Assembly (NCBI RefSeq): GCF_000718555.1
Contig: NZ_JOAN01000002.1
Coordinates: 186,001 to 250,000 of the forward strand
Direction of reading: 5' to 3'
Length of the DNA: 64,000 nucleotides
Source of the DNA: Micromonospora chokoriensis
GTDB lineage: Bacteria > Actinomycetota > Actinomycetes > Mycobacteriales > Micromonosporaceae
In this document: positions 35,201 through 42,069 of the stretch, one piece after another
How the letters are laid out: each line of letters begins with the position of its first letter
Numbering within the stretch: the first letter of the stretch is position 1
Made by a program: the position numbers and the translations under genes
Notes under the pieces: generated by a model
Seen by the model: only the letters and a program-made list of their open reading frames with translations
Told to the model about the DNA's origin: nothing
Databases searched by the model: none

Positions 35201-35562
35201 CCGGTCATCCCGCCTTCGCCGGCATGGCCATGGAGCTGCTGATCAACCTCGGCCGGCTGGACAACCTGGATGAGATCACCGCGCTGTGTGCGAGCCGTCC
35301 CGTCCTCGCGATCCGCGCTGCCGAACGCGTCGGCACCCGCCTGCGCGGCCTGCGCGCGTGGCCCGAACCGGAGTTCCTCACGAGGACCATCACCCGACTG
35401 GCCGGACGCGGCGACCTCGCCGGCGGGCTGATCGCGGTGGCGCTGGTGCGGCACGGAGCCGGCTACGGCTGGAAAGCGCCCTGGCGGGACCTGCTGATCG
35501 GACTACGCCAGCACCCGGACGCCGACGTACGCGAGCAGGCGTACGCCATCGACATGAGCTGA
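32290..35562 (+). CDS. large HEAT/ARM-like alpha-solenoid protein
   Basis: This 1090-residue protein consists almost wholly of tandem helical hairpins (patterns such as VRAAALTALAKV, AIAEAALGALVWTDRPDEALPILL, DVREQAYAI), resembling HEAT repeats. No catalytic motif, signal peptide or membrane segment is visible. The residues around RRRYTPGIADALIGEVRAEFGDDEAAALLP (about 97-126) lead into the repeat region. The frame is open for 330 bp upstream, but coding character begins near ATG 32290, for which no Shine-Dalgarno is seen (possibly leaderless or weakly translated). Proteins like this act as scaffolds or recognition surfaces for protein or DNA. Function is unknown. Confidence 0.75.
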   Translation: MNAVLATTRDLLTSLDPLPYRKRLNLLADWAHTAADRAQVCTDLREQGPYERHLALVAAMVARDTDGIAAATRDQQPSIRNAALTAALRAGLPIGDITDRPALERRRIYRTLRRRYTPGIADALIGEVRAEFGDDEAAALLPACGPDTLRALLPELEHALDLERLVRWHPGPLLERIHERLAGAPPELRRHIWNGAAKAVLRCDPGQALNLLEKHAPEESLPGPLDAYGMLAAHDASRVARLLTRPGRAAWLQRTTLPPALLRRLAVLPTDELVPLASLLREHSGALAALLDAVAPSRRGELYDRAMAEVDAAVLIPPAEIMEVLPAAVRIREATRVLGLAKTREREAEVLTWSAYLAWPDASAAPVVALRSGNADERAHGYVLLVEAARRSRDPQAVAAVIGRLSRLRNEQDPVRAAALTALAKVTPLLTAGTAAGLTQLTTDAVDARDGSAATTNALSRLAADVLQHHIAVPPLREWALLTIDLTSTGASTPVLRRFDTVLRRGQETMVFEQLRGWVEAGISRGRYGPLFALTHALGKRAWQLPQLQDLLHRAAGPHTLPSVARTAIGLWLDNPRTRSDRVAEVLETDSTAITIHQVWATICTSRTDLLDRALEHRPRGRFVEAGTRWVPTWAPHAERWLPRQQARFVELQNLLIADPGQGVWQRAAAIRAAASLGGPGRQLVLRHLDAPEVAIAEAALGALVWTDRPDEALPILLRYADGDRARVALYAAGRAARHVPPSQLADNLAEVVTGPTKITSQKEAARLLARHGPPRVMATLLHEYANPDAHRDVRAAIVSAARQRLQTEASWTILRAAVDGSREERRAVLNAYPFTIPERNRPRYGAIIVEACRATDRETRRTAFGQLGQWSPWLSGVTELVVDRLTDCAETIVSIGVANLLKAGGDAVLGTALARLVDRDADDAHPGDPAADRPARRRVEILVRGAGVWSDSRSASADRSALVDAARWLAGHPAFAGMAMELLINLGRLDNLDEITALCASRPVLAIRAAERVGTRLRGLRAWPEPEFLTRTITRLAGRGDLAGGLIAVALVRHGAGYGWKAPWRDLLIGLRQHPDADVREQAYAIDMS

Positions 35563-35581
35563 CAAAGCACCCACCAACGGG

Positions 35582-35803
35582 TCAGCCGCTTCGGCGGTTA
35601 CCGTACTGGCGCGGGCTCTGGACCGAGCCTCGGCCGCCGAGCTGCTGACCCTTTCCGAACGGTTGAGGCGAGGCGACCTTGCCCTTCGCGCGTCGGGCGG
35701 CCCGATTCGCGGGAGGGGCAGGCTGGTCAGTCTCGGCCTCGGCCGTGGTGGAGGTGTCGGCATCCACCGCGTTGGCATCCTGAACGGGCTCAGGCTCCGG
35801 CAT
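35582..35803 (-). CDS. 73-residue basic protein with NRAARRA motif
   Basis: A strong ribosome site (AGGAGATAT, 7 bases before ATG 35803) supports this small gene. The N-terminal half is acidic and Ala/Thr-rich; the C-terminal half is basic and Gly/Gln-rich, beginning ANRAARRAKGK and ending RQYGNRRSG. I recall similar small NRAARRA-type proteins of unknown function in other actinomycetes, but cannot check. It could bind nucleic acid given its disordered basic tail. It lies convergent to the HEAT-like gene (19 bp apart) and 333 bp downstream of the methyltransferase on the same strand. Confidence 0.7.
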   Translation of the reverse strand: MPEPEPVQDANAVDADTSTTAEAETDQPAPPANRAARRAKGKVASPQPFGKGQQLGGRGSVQSPRQYGNRRSG

Positions 35804-36136
35804 CGATATCTCCTTGAATTCGTGGGGTCCTGCGGATCATCGACGGCCGACGGACGCGGACTGATCGACGTCGGAGTGTGCGCCTTGACGGTAGCGCAAC
35901 GCCGGGACCAGCTGAGTTCCCCCCGGCCAGATCGTCGCAGACGGCGGCAGCGGACCGTCAGCTGTTGAACGACTGCGCGCCCAGCTCCCAGCGGCGCAGG
36001 TCGACCGGAGACTGCTTGGCCTGCATCGCCGCGATGTCATGGGGACGTACTCGTCAAGTGCCGGGGTGTCACGCCGGTGTCAAACCGACGCGACCCCTTG
36101 CGCTCCGCTTCCCTGCCACACCAATCCGGTACGACC
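35804..36136 (-). other. intergenic region with a 22-codon orphan reading frame
   Basis: No convincing gene fills these 333 bp. The minus strand carries a short frame ending at 35958 (from ATG 36026: MQAKQSPVDLRRWELGAQSF..., 22 codons, TGA) whose composition looks coding, though no ribosome site precedes it. It may be a decayed gene end or a tiny peptide. A direct repeat of TGACACC occurs near 36070-36090. The segment next to 35803 provides the leader of the NRAARRA gene. Confidence 0.35.
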
Positions 36137-37174
36137 CTACGCCGGTCGGCCCGGCTTCTGCGCCACGACGAGTTCCCAGCCTCCGGGCAGGATCTGGATG
36201 TCGGTGAATCCGATCTCCGCCAGCAGGGCGGTGTAGAAGTCGACCTCGCGCAGCCGGCTGACGGAGCTGTCGACGCCGATGAGGAAGTAGGACCAGAAGA
36301 ACTGCACGGCGAGGCGGTCCAGAGTACGGAACTCCTCACAGATCAGCAGCAGCCCGCCCGGCGGCAGGGCGTCGTACGCCTTCTCGACGAGTCGGCGGGC
36401 GTCCGGTGTGGGCCAGTCGTGCAACACCCGGACGAACGCGAGCGCGTCGTACCCGGTCGGTAGTGGCTCGGCGAAGAAGTCGCCACCGACGAACCCGAGT
36501 CGGTCCGGGTGGGCGGACTGCTTGCGGGTCTCCTCGACCAGCGGGGCGACGGCCGGCAGGTTGTAGACGTCGGCCCGCAGATCCGGAGCGTCGCCGAGGA
36601 CGTGCGCCGCGAGCGTGCCGGCCCCGCCGCCGACGTCGAGGAAACGGCGTCGCCCCGGCCACAGACGGTCCGCGTGCTGGGCGAAGGTCTCGATGACCGG
36701 TCCGAGGCCGACGGACATGCTCCGCTCGAACGACTCCATCTGCTCGTCGGTCTTCGGCGGCCAGCAGAAGTCGTCGTCGGCCATGCTCACCTCGCCGCGC
36801 AGACTCTCCGCCAACCGGCCGTGCAACCGCTGCCACGGGTACGTGTCGCGGTCGCGCTCGATCGCGGCCGGCCCGACGGCGGCCGCCGCTGCGGCACACA
36901 GCCCGGGAACGGCGCGGTACGTCGTCTGGTTGATGTCGTCGCTTGGTTCGTCGCGGTCGAGGAACCCGAGACTCTCAAGACAATCCAGAAACTTGTAGAG
37001 CCGCAGCGGTTGCATCTCGAAGCGGTCGGCGAGTTCGCGAAGGCTCACCGGCCCGGGTTCCAGCGCGTCGAGCAACCCGACGCTGAGTGCTGTCGTCACC
37101 ACGTCGACGGCTTTGGAGCCGTTGAAGAGCAGGCTCATGAGCGCACGCGGTGAGAACGCTGTGGTGGTCGTCAT
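36137..37174 (-). CDS. class I SAM methyltransferase, O-methyltransferase family 2
   Basis: This 345-residue enzyme has the two-part architecture of plant-type/secondary-metabolite O-methyltransferases. An N-terminal winged-helix dimerisation domain (VVTTALSVGLLDAL to KFLDCLESLGFL, about 25-72) precedes a C-terminal Rossmann domain with the SAM motif LDVGGGAGTLA (179-189), the acidic loop LRADVYNLPAVAPLVEE, and GGDFFAEPLPTGYDALAFVRVLHDWP (about 226-251). Close relatives act in antibiotic pathways; the SibL/AcmI-type enzymes methylate 3-hydroxykynurenine and are found with TDO and kynureninase genes, as here. ATG 37174 overlaps the kynureninase-like stop (ATGA). The substrate is inferred from neighbours only. 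Confidence 0.85.
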   Translation of the reverse strand: MTTTTAFSPRALMSLLFNGSKAVDVVTTALSVGLLDALEPGPVSLRELADRFEMQPLRLYKFLDCLESLGFLDRDEPSDDINQTTYRAVPGLCAAAAAAVGPAAIERDRDTYPWQRLHGRLAESLRGEVSMADDDFCWPPKTDEQMESFERSMSVGLGPVIETFAQHADRLWPGRRRFLDVGGGAGTLAAHVLGDAPDLRADVYNLPAVAPLVEETRKQSAHPDRLGFVGGDFFAEPLPTGYDALAFVRVLHDWPTPDARRLVEKAYDALPPGGLLLICEEFRTLDRLAVQFFWSYFLIGVDSSVSRLREVDFYTALLAEIGFTDIQILPGGWELVVAQKPGRPA

Positions 37175-38331
37175 CGTCTGCCCCCTCGTGACACGGTCTC
37201 GAGTGCGTCCATGAACTCGTCGATCTCGTCCAGCGTGTTGTAGATGTGGGGGCCGATCCGCAGGTAGTTACGCCAACTGCAGATCATGTTGCGCTCGGCC
37301 AGCCGGTGCTTGACCGCCTCGCCGTCGGGAATGTCCAGGCACACCACGCCGCCGCGCCGGTGCGGCGGCACCGGGCTGACCACCGGGATGCCGGCCGTCT
37401 CGGCCCGCCGGACGATCCGGTCCGTGCAGACCAGTGAGTACGCGCGGATCGCCTCGATGCCGATGCCGCTGAGCAGGTCCAGGCCGACCTGGGAGATGAG
37501 CGACGTGAGCGGGAACGGTGTCCCGCCGGTGAACCGTCGCGCGTCGGCGGCCCAGCCCGTCGACGGCTGGAACGTCAACGCCCGGTCGCCCGCCTGCCAA
37601 CCGGTTGCCGCGGGTTCCAGGCCGGGCAACAGATCAGGGCGAACGTAGAGGAAGGCGTTGCCGACGCCGCACATCCACTTGTGCGCGCCGCCGAGCACGA
37701 AGTCGACGTTGAGCGTGGTGACGTCGAGCGGCATGATGCCGACGCTCTGGAACGCGTCGACGATGACCATGGCCCCGACGCTGTGTGCGTGTTTCACCAG
37801 GCGGTTCAGGTCGATGGTGGCCCCGGACGAGTAGCTGGCATGTGGCACACACACGAGCAGCGTCCGCTCGTCGATGCGCCGCAGCAGTTCATCCTCGTCG
37901 ACCTGTGGCCCGCCGGTGCCGACCACGTCGAGCTCGGCACCGTAGCGTCGGAACGCGTTCCAGATGAACGGGATGGTCGGGAACTCAAGGTCGGTCGTGA
38001 CCACCCGGTTGCGGGGTGCCCGGTAGTCGAAACATGAGGCGACCCGCGCGAGCAGGGTGCTCAGGTTGGCGTCAATGGCCACACTGCCCGGCTGGGCCTT
38101 GATGAAGTCCGCCAATCCGTCGGTGTATTTCTGGAGGCCGTCGTGCCAGCTCTCCCAGACACCGTCACGCCAGGTACGCAGCGTGTCCCAATAATGGGCC
38201 AGGACCTGTTCGGCCCCCTTCGGCACCGCACCGGTCGAGTTGTTGTTGAGGTAGACGCAGGTGTTCAACAACGGAAACTGCTCACGAATTGCCGCTTGTG
38301 CGTCGCTGAAAGGCTCAGAGAGAGCGCTCAT
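37171..38331 (-). CDS. kynureninase-like class V PLP enzyme
   Basis: This 386-residue fold-type I PLP enzyme has N-terminal similarity to kynureninases: VYLNNNSTGAVPKGAE (about 26-41), then a helix with LRTWRDGVWESWHDG (51-65). The PLP site has VDAFQSVG with Asp192, and GGAHKWM with the Schiff-base lysine Lys218. Kynureninase cleaves kynurenine or 3-hydroxykynurenine to an anthranilate and alanine; related class V enzymes are epimerases or C-S lyases. ATG 38331 overlaps the stop of the TDO-like gene and its own stop overlaps the methyltransferase start, so three genes are coupled. Position after two TDO-like genes favours kynurenine-type chemistry, but substrate residues were not checked. Confidence 0.8.
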   Translation of the reverse strand: MSALSEPFSDAQAAIREQFPLLNTCVYLNNNSTGAVPKGAEQVLAHYWDTLRTWRDGVWESWHDGLQKYTDGLADFIKAQPGSVAIDANLSTLLARVASCFDYRAPRNRVVTTDLEFPTIPFIWNAFRRYGAELDVVGTGGPQVDEDELLRRIDERTLLVCVPHASYSSGATIDLNRLVKHAHSVGAMVIVDAFQSVGIMPLDVTTLNVDFVLGGAHKWMCGVGNAFLYVRPDLLPGLEPAATGWQAGDRALTFQPSTGWAADARRFTGGTPFPLTSLISQVGLDLLSGIGIEAIRAYSLVCTDRIVRRAETAGIPVVSPVPPHRRGGVVCLDIPDGEAVKHRLAERNMICSWRNYLRIGPHIYNTLDEIDEFMDALETVSRGGRR

Positions 38332-39575
38332 GTCGGGAGCCTCGCGTTGTCTGCCGTGGTGAAGACCGGGATAGATCGGGCTGCCGCCAGGTATGGGGTG
38401 CCCTCGGTGTATCCAGTGCCGGTACGGGTGCCAAGCATTCGGGTGGCAATTCGGTAATGGGTTTGGCGCCACTGGGTAAGTGCGTAGGCGAACTCGCCGA
38501 TCCGTTTGTCGAGCAGGGCCCGGCCCGGTTCGCGCAGGCGGCCGAGTCGATTCGCGGTGTGGTAGGCGTGCTCGACCGACACCTGGCCGGCAAGCACACG
38601 GTCGCGGACCTCGGGCACCGACAGGTAGGCCGCGGAGGACAGGCGCGGCTCGTCGGGCGAACGGCACAGTGACTCGACGAGTTTGTAGGACCGGGACTGG
38701 ATGGCGCTGGCGCCCTCGGTGTAGACGCGAAACGTGCGGAACGACTCCGGCTGCATGGTGGCCAGCAGCGAGAAGAGTGGCGCGGCGGCGGTGAGCAACT
38801 CCCGGCCGTACGCGAGTCGATCGGCCGCCACTGCGGCATGCCCGTCGGTCAAGGCGTCGACCGTCGCCCGCACCTCGGCGGCGAGCATGGTGAAGGTGGT
38901 TTCGTATGCCTGAAGCACCCGGATGAACAGGTACTCGTCGTGCACCAGGTAGACCGGCAACATGCCGATCAGCAGGTTACGCCGCTCTGCGGGGCTCTGG
39001 TCGGCGACCACCATGGCGTGCAATGCGGCCACCGCGGCCGCAGGTTCGGTCGGATCGAGCACAGCCGGTCGGCCCTGCCGGGCCAGCGCCGCCGACATCG
39101 CCCGAAGCCCGAGCCGATAGCGTTTGGCTACCCGGGCCGGCTCCGGACGTTGCAGCGGGAGCAGTTGGGTGGCGCCGGATTCGGCCGCCAACTCGAACGC
39201 GAGGGCATCGGCGATGAGGTGCACGAACAGGCGGTCGTGTAGTCGCCGCAGGTCCACCCGGTCGTCGTCGGTGGGCTCGTCGTGCAGTCGAAGCAGGCTC
39301 AACCCCAGGTAGCTCTGGTAGTCGAATCGACCGTCGCGCTTGTCGAGCACGACGTGGAGAAAGTCCCGCAGGAGCCGGGTCTCCTCGGCCTGCGGCGTGA
39401 CCGCTCGAACCTGGTCGAGGAGGACGAGGAGATCGTCGGCGATGAAGTGCTTACCCGTCCGGTGGAGTTCAGCCACGACCGTCTCGTAGGGGAAGGCGTC
39501 GGGGTCGGCGCCAACCGACAGCCAACTCAGCAGCTCACGCAAGGCAGCTCTCGCCCACCGGGCGGCCCATGGCAA
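38328..39575 (-). CDS. long tryptophan-dioxygenase-fold protein (TDO-like B)
   Basis: This 415-residue protein has a C-terminal half resembling tryptophan 2,3-dioxygenase. HDEYLFIRVLQAYETTF (212-228) parallels the TDO HDEMLF helix. SFRTFRVYTEGASAIQSRSYKLVES (278-302) parallels the FR...SGFQS segment with Arg283 at the substrate-carboxylate position. QWRQTHYRIATRMLG...GTG (369-388) carries the likely heme-ligand His373. The position of the TDO catalytic histidine (His55 of Xanthomonas TDO) is Leu221 here. The first 200 residues are an extra domain I do not recognise. It overlaps the preceding TDO-like gene by 41 bp if ATG 39575 is used; TTG 39542 would reduce the overlap to 8 bp. Confidence 0.7.
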   Translation of the reverse strand: MPWAARWARAALRELLSWLSVGADPDAFPYETVVAELHRTGKHFIADDLLVLLDQVRAVTPQAEETRLLRDFLHVVLDKRDGRFDYQSYLGLSLLRLHDEPTDDDRVDLRRLHDRLFVHLIADALAFELAAESGATQLLPLQRPEPARVAKRYRLGLRAMSAALARQGRPAVLDPTEPAAAVAALHAMVVADQSPAERRNLLIGMLPVYLVHDEYLFIRVLQAYETTFTMLAAEVRATVDALTDGHAAVAADRLAYGRELLTAAAPLFSLLATMQPESFRTFRVYTEGASAIQSRSYKLVESLCRSPDEPRLSSAAYLSVPEVRDRVLAGQVSVEHAYHTANRLGRLREPGRALLDKRIGEFAYALTQWRQTHYRIATRMLGTRTGTGYTEGTPYLAAARSIPVFTTADNARLPT

Positions 39576-40248
39576 GGCTCGCGCGCACCTGCCAGAGCTC
39601 GGGGAAGAAGCGGTAGTCGATCAGCTTGGCGAGCATGCCCGATGGGCTGCCCGCGGTGCCGATGACGCCGTGGCTGCCAACTCGGATGGCGAGCTTGTAG
39701 TGCCGCACCCGCCATGACGAGACCCGATCGTCGAACTCCACCATGGCCTCGGCAAGGCGGTAGGCAGGCTCGGACGGCTCTCCGGAGTAGAGCGTCACCA
39801 GGTCGACCCCTCGGTCGGCAAGGAAGGTGGCGAACGCGTCGCTGAGCTTGCGGCCCGCGGTTTGCGTGCGCCGCCAGCCCGGCGACTCGGCACCCGATCC
39901 GTTGCCGAGAGCTGGCTGCATCGCCTGGAAATCCGCCGGACGCAGGTGGGCCAACATGTCCAGTTGGTCGGTGATGAGCCGTACGGCGAGTGTTGCCCTA
40001 GCGAGCAGGAGTTCGGCCGGCGACGGCTCACCTGCGTTTATCCGGGCTACCGCCTCAGTCAGTTCGGCCGCGGCCAATTTGAGCCACAGTTCAGCGGATT
40101 GGTGCGCCACCTGGAAAAGCAGTTCGTCACGGTGAATGACCTCTTCAGGCCGCCTTTGCAGGTCGAGCAGCACATCTGTACGCATGTAGCGCGCATAGTC
40201 GGTGTCACCCTCGCCAACCAGTTCGGGTCCATCGTTCCTTCGTTTCAC
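39535..40248 (-). CDS. short tryptophan 2,3-dioxygenase-like protein (TDO-like A)
   Basis: This 237-residue heme dioxygenase-fold protein is shorter than typical bacterial TDO (about 280-300). DYARYMRTDVLLDLQ (18-32), HRDELLFQVAHQSAELWLKLA (39-59, with His49 equivalent to the catalytic His55) and the heme-ligand region SWRVRHYKLAIRVG (178-191, His183) followed by GTAGS are clear. The segment matching TDO Arg117, which binds the tryptophan carboxylate, reads AMQPALG, with Gln111 in place of Arg. It is first in the TDO-kynureninase-methyltransferase unit, with a candidate promoter and palindrome 85-145 bp upstream. It may oxidise tryptophan or a modified indole; the Arg loss suggests an altered substrate or dependence on the partner protein. 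Confidence 0.78.
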   Translation of the reverse strand: MKRRNDGPELVGEGDTDYARYMRTDVLLDLQRRPEEVIHRDELLFQVAHQSAELWLKLAAAELTEAVARINAGEPSPAELLLARATLAVRLITDQLDMLAHLRPADFQAMQPALGNGSGAESPGWRRTQTAGRKLSDAFATFLADRGVDLVTLYSGEPSEPAYRLAEAMVEFDDRVSSWRVRHYKLAIRVGSHGVIGTAGSPSGMLAKLIDYRFFPELWQVRASLAMGRPVGESCLA

Positions 40249-40332
40249 GAGCGCACCCCTCCCGATCGCCCGGGACAGTTCCGGCCGATCCGCAGGAGAT
40301 CATCGCGCGCACTGCATTCGGTTGACAATAGG

Positions 40333-40345
40333 TAACTTAAAGTTA
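40333..40345. promoter_or_regulatory. 13-bp palindrome upstream of the TDO-like operon
   Basis: TAACTT-A-AAGTTA is a perfect palindrome in an AT-rich stretch, 85-97 bp before the TDO-like A start. It sits at about +12 to +24 relative to the promoter predicted at 40364-40392, a typical repressor position. The regulator is unknown; the ArsR protein encoded nearby is one candidate. The rest of the 405-bp gap 40249-40653 is AT-rich for this genome and shows no gene. Confidence 0.45.
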
Positions 40346-40363
40346 TCGGACTTTGAGGCTCTC

Positions 40364-40392
40364 CTTTTAGCACCGACATCTGTTAGTGCCAA
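40364..40392 (-). promoter_or_regulatory. candidate promoter of the TDO-like operon
   Basis: Read leftward, TTGGCA (40392-40387) and TAAAAG (40369-40364) are 17 bp apart, predicting a transcription start near 40357 and a leader of about 110 nt before the TDO-like A gene. It is the best sigma70-like match in the gap. Confidence 0.4.
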
Positions 40393-40653
40393 TAGCATAT
40401 GCGAGTTCAATCAATGTGAGGATTATCTCCCTCGCCCCACCACTGCGGCTCCGAGTCAATGTCTCTTTACCTCGTGATTTGCCTGGTCACGGCAGGACGC
40501 GGAGCAGCGCGAAATACGACATGGGATGAGTCACCCGATGAGGCGGCATTAGACCAATATCTGTACGGGTTGTGGCCAACAGGCAGCTTGGATGGTTCGC
40601 CAGATTTGGCGGGTATACAGCGTTTGTGAAGGCGCGGCCGTGCCGGGAAGGTT

Positions 40654-40962
40654 TCAGGCCGAGTGCTCGGCGTAGTGGAGCACCGCCGCGACGAGTTGCC
40701 GCGCGGCCTCCCCGCGCAACGTGTAGGTGACCTGTCGGCCGCGACGCTTGCGCCGGATCAACCGGGCGTCCTTGAGGTAGCGCAGATGACGGGCAATGGT
40801 CGTCGGATCGGTGGACATGGCCTCCGCCAGGGATGCCGGCGTCTGTTCGCCGCCCTGCAGCAGCACGAGGATGCGCATCCGGTGCTCGTACGCCATGGCG
40901 CGCAGCACGACGACCGCGCGGTCCAGTACGGATCTCGCCTCGTCGAGGTGTGCCGCGCTCAT
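40654..40962 (-). CDS. ArsR-family transcriptional regulator
   Basis: This 102-residue winged-helix protein has VVLRAMAYEHRMRILVLLQGGEQ (about 19-41), the recognition helix region DPTTIARHLRYLKDARLI (about 52-69) and the wing RRKRRGRQVTYTLRGEAARQ. Cysteines for metal sensing are absent, so it is not a classical arsenic or cadmium sensor and may respond to a metabolite or to redox indirectly. The start is set at ATG 40962; the upstream extension shows no family similarity. It lies between the two halves of the putative biosynthetic cluster and is the only DNA-binding protein in it. A 28-bp inverted repeat at 41109-41136 may be its operator. Confidence 0.8.
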   Translation of the reverse strand: MSAAHLDEARSVLDRAVVVLRAMAYEHRMRILVLLQGGEQTPASLAEAMSTDPTTIARHLRYLKDARLIRRKRRGRQVTYTLRGEAARQLVAAVLHYAEHSA

Positions 40963-41108
40963 GCCGCCAGCAGCAGCTCGGCGGTGGACCGGTGCGCCGC
41001 GCCCGCCGACCAGCTCATGGGGGCGATCTCCTTGCGTCGGAGGCGACCTGCCCGTGGTTGCGCCCCGCAGGCAGCGCGCCCAGGGCGGATATACGGAACG
41101 GTAATCGT

Positions 41109-41136
41109 TCTCGCTAAACATCGTCTAATAGCGAGA
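41109..41136. promoter_or_regulatory. inverted repeat between methyltransferase and ArsR genes
   Basis: TCTCGCTA (41109-41116) and TAGCGAGA (41129-41136) form a perfect 8-bp inverted repeat with a 12-bp AT-rich spacer. It lies 61 bp after the methyltransferase stop and just upstream of a TATATC box (minus strand, 41093-41088) that could be the -10 of the ArsR gene. It could be an ArsR operator or the terminator of the upstream unit. Confidence 0.45.
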
Positions 41137-41196
41137 TGACCATGCGTTCACCCGCGGTGACACACCAAATTCACTCCGAGACCGGACGGTCGACCC

Positions 41197-41958
41197 TCAG
41201 GCCATCGCCGCCAGTGCGGCGTGCCTGCCACAACGCCAGAGGATCCCGACCTCGCCGAATCCGGCTTCACGAGCGGCGGTGGCATGCCAGGGTGCCGCAG
41301 CGGTGAACTCGGCCGGCAGGCGTTTGTCGAAGATGGCCGCGCGGTGCGCGAGCAGCGGCCGCAGGTCCCCCACCGCTGCGATGTCGTTCCACCACTGCGC
41401 CCAGGCCAACTCCGCGGCGGCCTCGTCCGGGGCGGGATCCAGGGCGCCCATCAGCGACGGGAGCCCCTCGTCTGGCATCAGGTCCGCGACAATGAGCAGC
41501 CCGCCGGGCGCAAGGCATCGACGAGCATCGTCGTAGAACGCCCGCACCGCAGCCGGTGGTAGGTAGTGCAGGGTCATGACCACAGTGATCAGGTCATGAT
41601 CGCCACCAGCACGGGACACCCAGTCGGGCGTCGACAGGTCACCCTCCACCGTGTGCACCTCGCCGGCCAGCGCACCGCGCGCCAGCGCGAGCAACACCGG
41701 ATCGATGTCCATGAGAGTGATCGCGGCGGCGGGCCACCGCCGAGCCATCCGCTCGGCGAGCAGCCCGGGGCCGCCACCGAGGTCGAGCACCCGACCAGGG
41801 GGCCGGCCGTGCACCGCCTCGGCAACACGGCACAGCGTCTCCTCAAGGCTGGCGAGGTGCGGCACGAATCCCCCCATGACCTCAGACCAGGTCTCGCGCC
41901 AGCGAACGATCTGCGCAGGGTCGAGCACGACGCCGGGCACGCCGGTGGTCGCTGCCAT
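41197..41958 (-). CDS. class I SAM-dependent methyltransferase
   Basis: This 253-residue enzyme has SAM motif I VLDLGGGPGLLAERMA (about 52-67), motif II acidic residue in ITLMDIDPVLL and motif III/IV around DHDLITVVMTLHYLPP (about 119-134), followed by RRCLAPGGLLIVADLMPD. It resembles small-molecule methyltransferases of the UbiE/ArsM-like type. The start ATG 41958 has CGGAG about 8 bases upstream. It follows the SufS-like gene after 111 bp on the same strand, so it belongs to the decarboxylase/cysteine-synthase block. O-, N-, S- or C-methylation cannot be distinguished; with sulfur enzymes nearby, S-methylation is one possibility. Confidence 0.8.
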   Translation of the reverse strand: MAATTGVPGVVLDPAQIVRWRETWSEVMGGFVPHLASLEETLCRVAEAVHGRPPGRVLDLGGGPGLLAERMARRWPAAAITLMDIDPVLLALARGALAGEVHTVEGDLSTPDWVSRAGGDHDLITVVMTLHYLPPAAVRAFYDDARRCLAPGGLLIVADLMPDEGLPSLMGALDPAPDEAAAELAWAQWWNDIAAVGDLRPLLAHRAAIFDKRLPAEFTAAAPWHATAAREAGFGEVGILWRCGRHAALAAMA

Positions 41959-42069
41959 GGATGCACTCCGGGATGATGCGCGAACAGGAAGGCCACTCGA
42001 AAACGGAAGCCATTTCCAACAGGATAGGCGATCCGATTCGGCACATCCGCGCATCGTGGCGCGTGTCGG

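Noticed and set aside
35837-36040. 67-codon minus-strand frame in the methyltransferase/NRAARRA gap
   Set aside because: Arg/Ser/Pro-rich with no ribosome site; it overlaps a different frame with a slightly better coding look, and neither is convincing.
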